Below are positions 32,943 to 43,809 of a stretch of 64,000 bases of DNA, piece by piece; position 1 is the first letter of the stretch, and every line of letters begins with the position of its first letter. A program made the position numbers and the translations under genes. The notes below the pieces were generated by a model that ran no database searches, was not told where the DNA came from, and was given only the letters and a program-made list of their open reading frames with translations. The DNA comes from Oreohelix idahoensis (taxonomy: Eukaryota; Mollusca; Gastropoda; Stylommatophora; Oreohelicidae). The stretch covers positions 129,001 to 193,000 of the forward strand of contig JAMPIV010003457.1 of the NCBI GenBank assembly GCA_024509875.1. Reading direction: 5' to 3'.

Positions 32943-35010
32943 TTATGAATCGTGTGGGCATCTAGACAAAATATCTGCCATCACATTTTCTGACCCACGG
33001 ATAGCTCGCACCGAAAAATGAAATGGCTGTAGAGCAATCGCGTATCGCGTTGATCTCGCGCTCTTCAGATTTTTACTCTGAATAGCCGTAAGAGCTTTCT
33101 GGTCAGTTTCCACAATGAAATGCGCGCCCAGAAGAAATCTTTGCAGTTTAAGGATTGACCAAACCATAGCCAATAATTCACGGTCTAGGACCGAGTAATT
33201 CTTCTCTGCGGCATTTAATTTCCGAGAAATATACATCACAGGATGCAGAGTTCCAGAGTACTCTTGCATTAGTGCAGCTCCAATCCCGGTGGATGAAGCG
33301 TCACTACGAAGAATAAATGTCTTATCCTTAGAAGGCAATACTAGGATAGGTGAAGTAGAAAACATAGTTTTAACCTTATCCAAAGAGGATTGACATTCTT
33401 GAGTCCAATGGACTACATTAGGAGACCCTTTCTTTAGCAAGGAAGAAAGAGGTGACATAATGGAGGACAGATTCGGGATGAATCGTCCATAAAATTGTAT
33501 TAGACCTAAGAGACTTCGTACTTGCTTTTTAGTCTTAGGAATAGAAATGTTAAGTATCTTACTTGTATTATGGTCTTCTGTTTTTAGGAACCCATGACCA
33601 ACACGGTGTCCCAAGAAAGATATTTCGCTAAAACCAATACATGCTTTCGATGGTTTCGCTGTCAGGTTATGCTCGCGTAAGATAGACAATAGTTCATTTA
33701 TACCATTATAGTGATCGTTCCAAGTATCACTGAAAAGACAGATGTCATCAAGATACGCAATGACATCTGAGCGATGAGATAGGATTCGACGCATCATGCG
33801 TACAAATGTAGCAGGGGCGTTCATAAGACCGAAAGGCATGAAATTCCATTGGAATAGACCCCTAGGCGTCGAAAAAGCAGTAAACGGTTTGGCGTGTTCG
33901 GATAGTGGAACTTGCCAATATCCCTTAGACAAATCGAGTTTAGTAAAGAAGTGAGAATTCGATAGTCTCGTAAGTAGCTCTTCTAGTAAAGGCATAGGTT
34001 CAGCATCGAATTTAGTCACTTGATTCAATTTGCGATAATCCACGCAAAGACGTATGTTATTGTCTTTTTTCCGTACTATAACCATCGGCGAAGAATATGC
34101 TGATGTGGATGGTTCAATAATTTTTAACTCTATCATCTCATCTAACTCTTTCTCTACCTGTGCTTGAAAATGTATCGGGATAGGATACGGTCTGACTCTT
34201 ATAGGACTATGGTCAGTAAGAATAATGTCATGTTGAATGACATCAGTTTGACCAGGAATGTCAGTAAGGACATCCTGAAATTGTTCTAACATAGTAGAAA
34301 CTTGTTTCTGCTCTCCTGGAGATAATTCTGGAGAAATTGCAACATCTTTCCATGATTCATTAGAGTGAAGAGGAATCAGTGGAAAAGGTAAATTTACATC
34401 CGAGAAACTCGTTTCCTCATCCTGTATTACTGACAGAGATGAGTACTGTCCATGTTGGACTGGAAAATCGTCCGTTGCCTGGAAAACAGGTTGTAAATAA
34501 TCAGGACGTTCATGGAATTCCGTGAGCATGTTGATGTGGAAGGTTTTACGCTTCCCGTCAATATCGACGATATAGTCAACATCGGAAACTTTTGATATTA
34601 TATCGTACGGACCTTTCCAAGAAATGAGAAGTCTATTTTCCCTACAAGGTAGCAAGACAAATGCTTTGTCACCTGGACAAAGTTGACGCAAACATCTCTT
34701 TTTATTGGCAAATTCCCTTGCCTTCTGTTTCGCAAATTCAGAAGAAGCAGTTGCCAATTTGCATGCTTCAATAATCTTGTGTCTAAGTGCGATGACATAT
34801 TCATAAGAGGATTTTGTGTCATCGACAATATTATCAGCAGTTATAAGATCATGAAGTAAGGACATAGGACCTCGCGGTTTCGCGCCAAAGACAAGTTCAA
34901 AGGGAGAAAATCCTGTATGTTCGTTGGCGACCTCTCTATATGCAAAGAGAGCCGCGGGTAAAACCCTATCCCAATCCTGAGGATGATCTTCTGTTATCTT
35001 ACCTAGTAGG
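32943..35010 (-). CDS. Integrase end, RT and RNase H of Gypsy element 2
   Basis: The 640-codon frame from 34865 down to 32943 is intact; coding similarity extends upstream to about 35010 (DWDRVLPAALFAYREVA). Residues 1-115 are the integrase C-terminus with a GPYDII chromatin-type module. RT follows: VRKKDNNIRLCVDYRKLNQ at 265-282, KLDLSKGYWQVPL at 309-321, YLDD at 371-374, FLGHRVGHGF at 418-427. RNase H has Asp522 (RSDASS), Glu563 (DRELLAMV) and Asp588 (VETDQKAL), ending DILSRCPHDS. All catalytic residues are present. It is separated from the integrase core by a one-base shift at about 35010, where the polyprotein should be continuous. Confidence 0.93.
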
Positions 35011-36235
35011 TTTTTTCAGAGTTCTATTCAAACGTTCCACCATCCCATTGGACATAGGATGATAAATACTACTCAGCGATCTCTCTATCTTCAGAGTCGA
35101 CATTACTTGAGACATGGTATCCGATATGAGTTGGGTACCATGGTCGGATAATATTTCTGCTGGAAACCCCAGACGAGAAAATATTAACCAAAGAGCATCT
35201 GCGACATCAGCAGTAGTTATGCTCTTTAGAGGAACAGCCTCCGGCCAACGTGTGCACATATCAACACACGTCAAAATAAATTGGTGTCCTCTAGCAGACT
35301 TTATCTTAAATGGACCAATGATGTCTATCGCCATTTTTTGAAATGGCCGAATGGGAATGTCTGCAGCCTGAATAGGTGCATCATGGCGTGGACCTCTGGA
35401 TTTAATCTCTTGACATACTTTACAAGATCGACAATAGATTCGTATGTCCTTATTCACAGCAGGCCAAAAGAAAGATTGAAGAACTCTAGCTTTAGTACGG
35501 GAAAAACCCATATGTCCAGCACACTGCGAATCATGAGCGTGCTGTAAGATTTTAACTCTCATATTTTTAGGCACAAGGATTTGAGAATGAATGGACTTAG
35601 CGGAGTCTTGTACCATACGTACAAGTACGCCATTCTTCATCGTAATCCAAGATTTACGATTTGTATCCTTATTCGGATCACCTTTTGTTGCCAGAGTAAA
35701 GAATTTCTTTAGAGTAGGATCATCTTCCTGCTGTTTGATAAAGGAATCGTGGGAAATCTCCAAGGGATCATCTTGGATCTGCGCATCATTATCTTCAGAA
35801 TGTGAAGATTGTGGCATATTAAGAGCTTGAGCCCTAGTGATTACTGCATTAGCCGATTGCATATTAACATTTTCCCAATTAGAAATTTGCTGTGGAGTGC
35901 ATTCTTTCACTCCATGAATGCGACCGATGATAAGATCAGCGATCGGATTCGGCAAGAGACATGCTTGCACCTCTCCTGTAAAGAAAGGCGTAGCAATATT
36001 GATAATGGCAGTGGAGTACTTCTCCAATGTGCCACCAAATGTTACACATTTGACTATATTGCCTGTAGCTCGAGAAGGATTTACGAGTGATTGCCTCACT
36101 CCAATGGTAGTGCACCCCGAGTCGAAAAGAATTGATACCGGAGTACCATCTATTAGGCCCCTATTAAAGACAAGAGCACCCCTTCCATTATGCGCAATTG
36201 ACGCATGAAGAGCGGGAAGTGGGGTGACCGCAGCT
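34999..36235 (-). CDS. Protease and integrase core of Gypsy element 2
   Basis: Minus frame with the aspartic protease site LFDSGCTTIGVRQSL (about 36155-36110), the second protease motif ADLIIGRIHGV, a linker, the integrase zinc finger (HDSQCAGHMG … YCRSCKVCQE), and the catalytic core: AIDIIGPF (Asp), EILSDHGTQLI (Asp) and NGMVERLNRTL (Glu). All three acidic residues are intact. The frame ends at 34999 through one extra base in the run ctgaaaaaacctac, after which the rest continues in the frame of 34865-32943. The upstream limit is the frame change from gag at about 36235. Confidence 0.92.
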
Positions 36236-38049
36236 TAAAGTAGACACTGTGGTTGGATCGAATAATGTTTTGCATTGCGAACACTCAGATGCTCTAGCAA
36301 AATCGAAAGCGGAATTTGCTACACTATTGGAGTCTTTTTTATCATTATTCTGATTATCGGTGTCGTGGAACTCCTGTTGTGCAGAGTTAGCCTGGTAATA
36401 AGATTTACCATGTCTTTTGTGTTGTGATCTACCTCGGTTATAATTGTCTCTATAATTATTATTGCCTCTGTTATAACCCCTATTTGGGTTTGAATCATAA
36501 TATTCATGATCATAATCATCATGCTCATTATATTGAGTATCCCTGTAATATTGTTTCTTTTGTCTCCATGAAGCACTTGGGTAGTTCCTATAGCTACTCC
36601 CTTTCCGAGAATTTCTAACATTATGGGAACCCCTCGCGTGTCGAGGACTATCAGACCGATTCCAGTTCTTCAAAGAAGAACTCTGATTTGAGCGGTTATC
36701 TTGGTTTTGATACTTATCCCAATTAACCTTTTTATCAAATTTATTTTTAGCTCCTTGGAATTTGTGTGAGTAATTCTGATTATATTCTGTTGCCGAAGCA
36801 ACTGGCATACTCTCTTTAATGTTAGAGTTACCAAGAATCATGTCAGGGTGTGCCGTGGCATACTGGTCACAATATTCTTCCATTTGCTTTATTGTACTAG
36901 GTTTACGCTCATGTAAGAACTCTAGGAATGATTTATTTACAGAAGACATGACCTTGTCTCTTAGCAATAAATCCGTAAGACCATCAAATGTTTTCTCTGT
37001 TTTGGATAATTCAATCCATCGTGAAAGTGTAATTCGTGCTTTTGAGATGAAATCTGAGAATTCTACACCTACCTCAGGTCTCATTGTTTTAAACAAAAGA
37101 CGATAACCTTCTTCAGACAGCTGATATCTCTTTATCAAAGCTGCCCTAACAGCATCATAATTATCTTTGTCGGCCTCTTCAACAAAAATATAACTTACTC
37201 AGAGACTCCCCTTTTAGATTTTCAGACAACTGATTCACATACTGTGATTTGTCAACATTATGAGATCGACAAGCCCGTTCAAATCTAGAAAGCCAAAATG
37301 TTATGTCATCACTGGTAGGGTTAAACGCTGGTACCTTGACCTTATATACAAAGGGTTTACCATTACCACCAGATGCCTGATTAACATTACTCATACATGT
37401 CAATTTTAATTTCTCTAATTCAAACTCATGTTCTCTTATTGCTTTTCTCTCTTCAGCTTCTCTATCTAATTTTTTTTTGTTCTGCAGCAGCTTCTAATTT
37501 TTTCTGTTCTGCAGCAGCAGCAACTTCTAATTTTTTTCTGTTCTGCAGCAGCAGCAACTTCTAATTTTTTCTGTTCTGCAGCAGCAGCAACTTCTAATTT
37601 TTTCTGTTCTGCAGCAACTTCTAATTTTTTCTGTTCTGCAGCAGCTTCTAATTTTTTCTGTTCTGCAGCAGCAGCAACTTCTAATTTTTTCTGCTCTGCA
37701 TCAGCTTCTAATTTCTTCTGTTCTGCCTCAAATCTCCTTTCCTCCACTTGCATCTGCAATTTCTTAAGTTCAGCAGCAGTATCAGCTTCTTTTTCTAATC
37801 TTTTTTCTTCAGCTAAGGCTTTCCTTTCTTCTGCAGCAGCTTTTTTTTCTTCTATTTGAAGTTTTCTCTCCTCAGCCGCAGCTTTTTTTTTCCTCAGCAG
37901 CAGCCTTTCTTTCTTCAACAGCAGCAGCAATTTTTTTCTCTTCTGCAGCTAATGCTTTGTCATATTGAGCAACAGCCCATTGTTCTAAGTCTTTTCCAGT
38001 CTTATCAAGAGATTTTCCTTGTGCAATGAAATAATCTAATGTAGACATA
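36188..38049 (-). pseudogene. Gag of Gypsy element 2, frame broken
   Basis: Starts with the ATG at 38049 (MSTLDYFIAQGKSLDKTG). A long Lys/Glu/Ala coiled coil follows, including tandem AEQKKLEVAAA-type repeats (37480-37720). The capsid-like core has VPAFNPTSDDITFWLSRFERA and DFISKARITLSRWIEL. An Asn/Tyr/Arg-rich tail (36640-36400) ends in ECSQCKTLF. Frame changes occur near 37885 (A-run), within 37480-37560, near 37192 and near 36240, the last marking passage into protease. There is no standard CCHC zinc knuckle that I can see; the Arg-rich tail may do the nucleic acid binding. Homopolymer sites make sequencing error a fair alternative. Confidence 0.85.
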
Positions 38050-39336
38050 TTGTCTTCTTAAATCAGAAACCTGAAAAAGTAAATAAATTACCCTCTTTCA
38101 CGTTAATGAGAGACAAGTCTATACCATAGACTTAGTCTTAGTCCAAACTTGTATGGTTTATAATACCCAATGATAACTTGAGTACCTATGGACACAATAA
38201 CTGTATCTCAAATACTGTGGGAGACAAGCCTTACAAAGGTCTTGTATATCTCAATGTAATCAAAGATCACTTGGGTACCTGTGGAAAAAATATTTCCCTT
38301 TACCAATCACTTTGGGAGACAAGCCTTACAAAGGTCTTGTACATTTTGTTTTATAACAATAACAATCATAAAGTACTGATCTGTACTATACTATCAGTGT
38401 ATACCACTATACGTCATATGTCAACTAAAGACATTACAAAGGACAAACAAGAAAAGACAATATGAACACATTTGCAGAGATCAAATTAAATTAAATAGGA
38501 GAAATGAAAAAAAATGATCACAGAAACCGTGATGATAACTGCAATAATAAAATGACAAGACAAATAACGCCACAGTGTATAAACATAAGGGTGTAAAAAA
38601 CTGAAATGAAAGGAAAGATGAGACCTACAATTATACAAACAAATCAAACAAAACTAAGGAACACCAAAATTATTAACAAAAACAACGAAGAAAAGAACAC
38701 CTCATCACAACTAACAGAAATAGCAGCAAATTGTTGCTAACAAATTTCCAATTAAGAAAATGTGTACCTATCGAATACTAGTACCAGACCAATGTAACTC
38801 GGCATACCTTGTACTAGTCACACAGAACATAAATTAATTTAATACATAACAAATAACATGTAAGCATAAATAGCATATAGCATACAATATAATTTATGTC
38901 ATGAATGGAATGTGTTGCAGGTATGGTGTTGTAAAGCAGGCACAGTTTATTTTAATTCTAATAACTTGCCACTTTATTGAGTAATAGATTTAATTCTAAA
39001 CTATTACACTGTCAATTTTTTCTCTTTTGAGCATATGAAGATCCCACGATGAACTATGCACTTTATGTTCAACAACACTGTGATTCTTCTGTACGTTGAG
39101 AAATGTCAACAATACTGCTCCAGATATTTTCTACACTTGATACCACTGTCCTGTGTAATACTGTCTGTACAGCGAAAAACTGTCAACAAGCGCTGACCTA
39201 GATACAGCATCCTATCGGTAATACAGGTCAAGCTGACATCGACTGTATAGCTGTCCTAATGGTGTTGATGTGTTCAAACAAATGTTCTTTCAGCTGTAAA
39301 CTGTGATTCTCAACACAAAACTGCGTAAGCTGGACC
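38050..39336 (-). other. Leader of Gypsy element 2
   Basis: Non-coding sequence between primer site and gag start. At about 38130-38350 a ~90-base motif containing gggagacaagccttacaaaggtcttgtat appears at least twice in tandem, with a third diverged copy. Confidence 0.6.
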
Positions 39337-39354
39337 CAGGAATCTGGCTCGCCA
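39337..39354 (-). promoter_or_regulatory. tRNA primer binding site of Gypsy element 2
   Basis: Minus-strand TGGCGAGCCAGATTCCT begins one base after the LTR end (…CTTTACA). TGG at this place fits the CCA end of a tRNA. I do not assign the tRNA. Confidence 0.7.
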
Positions 39355-39355
39355 C

Positions 39356-40833
39356 TGTAAAGTTTTGTTTTCTTCTTTCCACTCTGTAAAGTTGCTTTCA
39401 CACACACACTGGATGCTCTGTAAGGAAGGGTGGTGTGTTGTTGGGATCAGGCATGCTCCAGTCTACCCAGCTGTAAATGGGTAACTCACCCTAGTCCTGA
39501 GTTAGGGAAGGCAAAGGCTCCAGGGGAAGCAGGCCCTAAACTTGGTCACTTCAACCGACGCAGGATGGTGTATGTATGAAGTAGAAGTGTAGAGTGTGAT
39601 TACCGCGAATGGTGTACTGTTCGTGTGCTGACCAATATAATCACTCATACACTTGTGTCTACAAGGCACCAATGCAGACTGCTGGAATCTTTGTTTACTC
39701 AATTTATTCAGACGTACACACTGGGACATACGAGTACATCATGGTATGTTGACATATCAATTTGTAGGTATACATAGCAGATCTGAAGTCATGACACATT
39801 CAGAAATAATGGGCAGTACATCAAAAGTTCAATGTCATGATACATTATGGCCACATCCCCCTATCTGACTAAACGCGTCAGTGAAGGCGGATCGATAAAT
39901 AACTAAAGTTACTTGACGTCCATAGTTTGTAGCATATATTATGAAACCACGAAGGGGGTTTCTAGCAAGATTGAGATCTCCCTGTCACTGTCCGATAATA
40001 GGATAAATAATCTGTTCTCTTGGCAGTGATCAAAACAGATGATGACCGAAATCCAACATGGCTGCCTCCCTGAGTTGTCGTTCACTCATTCATAGGAAGG
40101 AGAATATAAGCCAGAGTTAATTTATAATGGGTATATAAAGGATTTCATAAATGTTTCCATACAGCTCTACGGTGATCAGGTTAATTCACGTAGCCATAAC
40201 CGCTGCAGGAAAATCTGTCATCTTCGTCGATACAAAACACGACACTAGCATAGCGAAGCCCAAAAAGTCAAGCTAGGCCTAACCGACGAGAGATCATCAA
40301 AATAGGAGCTGGGATTACCTGGAGTCCGAATCATCTATATACTGACATAAGGAGAGTCTCTAACACAAACTATCGTAGAGACACCATCTCCTTCAGTAGA
40401 AAAAACCACTTCGTAAGACATCTTTTTCTGACGAAAGGACCAGCTCTAGAAAAACGTACCCCGCCATTTGTAAGCAGTACATCGGAACTCATCACGACTT
40501 GTCAAAACAACTCATACTTCCGCTAGACCGGAATACAAGAATCTAGTCCCTCCTACCAATCCAAAATATACAATATAGGACTGATTCTACTTGTACTAAT
40601 AATATGTAATACATATGAATTCAGGCCATAAACACAATAAGCAAATTAATATATTTTCTGGCCCTAAAAAATAAGTACAAACGCAAGCGCAATATCCTTG
40701 CGCCGGATCAATATCCAGAACGATTACTCCTATAATCAAAAGTGTGAATCAAACATGGATTATCTCGCTTTTACCATAGACAGCATTTTCATACACAAAT
40801 GAATGAATGTCTATATTTTTCCCATATTAAATA
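39356..40833 (-). repeat. 5' LTR of Gypsy element 2, outer end truncated
   Basis: Repeats 31015-32490 with about three noticed differences (one T in the T-run near 39368, a T/A near 40313, one A near 40405). The outermost 56 bases present in the other LTR (32491-32546) are absent, and DNA of the transposon gene begins at 40834. A deletion across the LTR border is the simplest reason. Confidence 0.92.
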
Positions 40834-41172
40834 AATTCAGATCTCTTACAAGATCATTCAGTTCACCTTGGGTTATTAAGTGTGGTTTAGTGGATGTAGT
40901 TTGCTCAAAATCTGGGTCGCTTGAGGTTGATGTTCAGGACCACCAATGTCCTCTTCTTCATCAGTGGAAGCAGCTGAAAATGGTTCTGGCACTTTGGGAA
41001 CTGGTTGGTTATCGCCATGTGGTACCGGACATATTGCAGAGGGGATGTTTGGATATTCCAGAGTCCATTTTTTCTTTGATATGCCTTTCCCAATTGGAGG
41101 GACCATGCAAAAGTAACAGTTGTTGAGATGATCAGTGGGCTCTCTCCAAATCATTGGGACTGTAAAAGGCAT
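40834..41172 (-). pseudogene. N-terminal part of interrupted transposon gene
   Basis: Minus-strand frame of about 100 codons: MPFTVPMIWREPTDHLNNCYF, CMVPPIGKGIS, WTLEYPNIPSAICPV and an acidic stretch, then the shifted GELNDLVRDLN next to the LTR. This is, from memory, the N-terminal region of the same multi-copy protein whose C-terminus lies at 30441-31014. A frame change occurs at about 40905. Roughly 150 residues that should lie between the two parts are missing, in line with a deletion at the 5' LTR border. An intron acceptor before 41172 is possible. Confidence 0.6.
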
Positions 41173-41732
41173 AGCTTACCTTTTGCCAGTCAACCACAGT
41201 TTAAGATGTGCTGCACATGTATTGCAGCATATGTGTGGCGCCCAGCTGTTATCTTGATCTCCTATTCTGCAGCCAAAATACAAACTGTATGCCTTCTTAA
41301 TCACTTTAGTTATATTTCATTTTTGTGATAGAAATGTCACCTCACCACATATATATAACAGAAATTATTAGCACTGTTCACACATGTCCTAGGCATTTCT
41401 AACTACGATACTTTTGATAAGGTAAATGCACTAACTAATGGCAAAATTTTATCAGAGATAAGATATTTATACACAAAGGTGATGTAATCATAGGTAGGAT
41501 TTCATCATCAACTTCTAGTTACATTTTTATTGGTCATTAGAAAAAATTATGCAATCACCCACAACAGTTGCGTCATATATATAAATTGACCGCAATTAAA
41601 TAAACTAGTAGCATTTATCTTGAAAACTAGAGCCAATAAATATTTTTTAATGTCATTTTCGTTTTCAGCACACCAAAATTAGTTAAGATCAGCTATTTTC
41701 ATTTCTGGTACATTTTGGTTGTTGACTAGTGT

Positions 41733-42194
41733 AATCAATGCCCCACTTCGATGTCACATGATTGACTCTATAGAGCAGATACGATTTCTATTTCTTAGTT
41801 CATTGCCACTGATTTCCAACGTAAAACATTTTTCAGTTTATGGAACATTGCTTTTGCTTGTGCGATTCTACTCTTCACCTCTAAGATAAATCTCCCATCT
41901 AATGTTAGTAACGTGCGCAGGTATTTGAATCTATTGACTTATTTTAAATAAAACTGGCCCATTTACTTTAATAGTACAATCTGGACAAGTTCATATCTGC
42001 GAGATGACAGTCTCTTCTGCCGTTGTATTATACTGATCAAAAAGTGTCATCAATCTGTTAGGCACGTAAAGTATTAGCAAATTGCAACAGAAACATATAA
42101 CAGCAAGGCAGTTCGGGACGGGCAGCAACGGTTCATTCCACCAATGTATTAGAGTTTCATGGATTTTGTTGGAGTAGTTGTTATTGTTAGTTTT
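41733..42194. other. No gene seen
   Basis: AT-rich flank to the right of the inverted end; no motif recognised. Confidence 0.45.
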
Positions 42195-42900
42195 GTTCAG
42201 AAGAGACATCATAGCACTGCAGGCAAACCCATGGGTGCTTAGTCTCCCTCAGCAAATGTCGAAGGGCATGATTGTTCCTGTTGCGCGCTAGTTGTATATA
42301 CGCCGTATGCTTCCTCTCATACGTCCATCCCTGCTGGTCTTACGTTTGATGCCAAATTCCACCTTGATGATTCATAGATTGCATTTTCATTCTCTAAGGT
42401 GATCATTAATTGTCCTCAGTATGTCTCCGTTTTCAATGTCCAATGAACCCTCTATGATTGCTCTTGAAGCTAGATTAAACATGCGCACTGGATGGTGCTT
42501 AATTTGAATGTTGATCCAAAAGGAACATTCAATTGTTTTAATACATATATCGATACAGTTCTGCTACAATTAGAATCTTGCCTCGATGTTGATGGCTGTT
42601 CCCGCTAAAATCTTTCGGAAGAAGAAGGAACGTTCTAACAAATAAACATGAATAATTTGAAAAAAGTGCAATATCTACGATATCTATATCAGCTCTTTCA
42701 TTGCCACGTACCTGTACATGACCAGGACAGTAGATCCACACCAGGTTCTCACGATTCGAGGCTTCTATGAAGGTTTTCTATGGAGTCCCTTCGGTAAGCT
42801 GTACACCTGTAAATTTCCTTATTTATCTTCAATTCTGTTTGCTTAGTTTTGAAGATGGCTTCAGATGTATGTTTTCTAACGGTGACTGGGCATTCATGTT
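42195..42900 (-). pseudogene. Non-LTR ORF2 scraps: RNase H end and Cys tail
   Basis: On the minus strand a stretch at about 42740-42660 reads VWIYCPGHVQVRGNERAD, the end of RNase H with its final Asp. Further downstream, 42345-42195 reads an open stretch with HALRHLLRETKHPWVCLQC, the homologue of the scrap at 1430-1594. Upstream (42900-42780) ECPVTVRKHTSEAIFKTKQT may belong to the same protein. Between the parts there are stops and unrelated sequence, so the copy is old and rearranged. Confidence 0.65.
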
Positions 42901-43804
42901 TGTTTCTGCTGCTGTGGCAGAAATCACTTAATCAATGAGGAATTGCTTCAAAACGTATTTTGACTGGACTCTATCTGTTGGACCTATCAGGCCACCGTCA
43001 GTAATGCTGGTACCATGTCTGCACAGAGATTCTTGTATGTTCCGCACATACCATGAAATGCACTGTTACATTCTTCACTTTATAATCACTTATGTTTTTA
43101 CTACAATCATCATTTTCTGAAGTTACCAAAAATACTCTCTGCCAGTGCCAATACTTCTCTCAAATGCATTTAGAGCATTGAATTGTCCTTATCGAAGTTA
43201 ACACTCCATTATGGAACTACACCACAATTGCGGCAAAAGAATGCCTTCTTACACGTAAAAAGTCAGTGGGAAGTTCATATGCTGCATATAAGTGTCTGAA
43301 TACACTATGCAAACAATGCTTTTAGAGAATCAGGTAAACCTAACCCAACAATTTGAATCACGTGATAAATCTGTTTCGACTAACACTCTTTCTACTGTAA
43401 TTCACCATTACGTGGCAGCATTCTTTTCACATTTACGAGGTTACATACACTAAACAACTGGCAGATAGCAAAAGAACAGCCGAGCGACCGCAGTTGAGGT
43501 TCAAAGATGTGTGTAACAGAGTCATGAAGCACCTTTGCATAAATCCAGCACCCTGGGAGGATGAAGCTGCCGATTGCACCAAGTGGCGATGCTCCTTATG
43601 GGGCCACCACAGATTGGGCGAAAAGAAGCTCTCACAACAAGCAGAAGAGAAAAGGATTTGCTGAAAGAACACCAGGGCAAAAGTCAGCGGAGGCTATCAC
43701 CTCAGGGGCACATTCCCATTGTCAGTCATGACTAAAGGGGCTACTATACTAAATACTATATTAATATACACATACTAAATAAATATATGGCGACATGAAA
43801 TGTT
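42901..43804. other. No gene seen
   Basis: No coding pattern or repeat recognised; open frames are short and unlike any family I know. Confidence 0.45.
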
Positions 43805-43809
43805 ATGCC

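Larger units (their letters stand above)
31015..40833 (-). mobile_element. Ty3/Gypsy element 2, PR-INT-RT-RNH order, young
   Basis: Nearly full-length element on the minus strand: 5' LTR 40833-39356, primer site, gag 38049-36238, protease and integrase to 34870, RT and RNase H to 32943, polypurine tract, 3' LTR 32546-31015. The two LTRs differ by about three changes over 1.48 kb that I noticed, so insertion was recent. The outer 56 bases of the 5' LTR and the flanking duplication are missing. Integrase precedes RT, as in Gmr1. Several single-base frame changes break gag and pol. Confidence 0.93.
30104..41732 (-). mobile_element. DNA-transposon-like unit hosting a Gypsy insertion
   Basis: ACACTAGTCAACAA at 30104-30117 is repeated in inverted orientation at 41719-41732 (ttgttgactagtgt). 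Inside, two pieces of one minus-strand gene lie on either side of the Gypsy element (41172-40834 and 31014-30441). Without that insertion the unit would be about 1.8 kb plus whatever was deleted. Subterminal sequence next to the ends is also partly mirrored (gtacca… on one side, tggtac… on the other). No clear target duplication was found, so the superfamily is not assigned. Confidence 0.6.

Noticed and set aside
34990..35020. Programmed frameshift between integrase and RT in element 2
   Set aside because: The break falls in the middle of the integrase domain, at a homopolymer, and without a proper slippery site plus overlap at a domain border; a simple indel is more likely.
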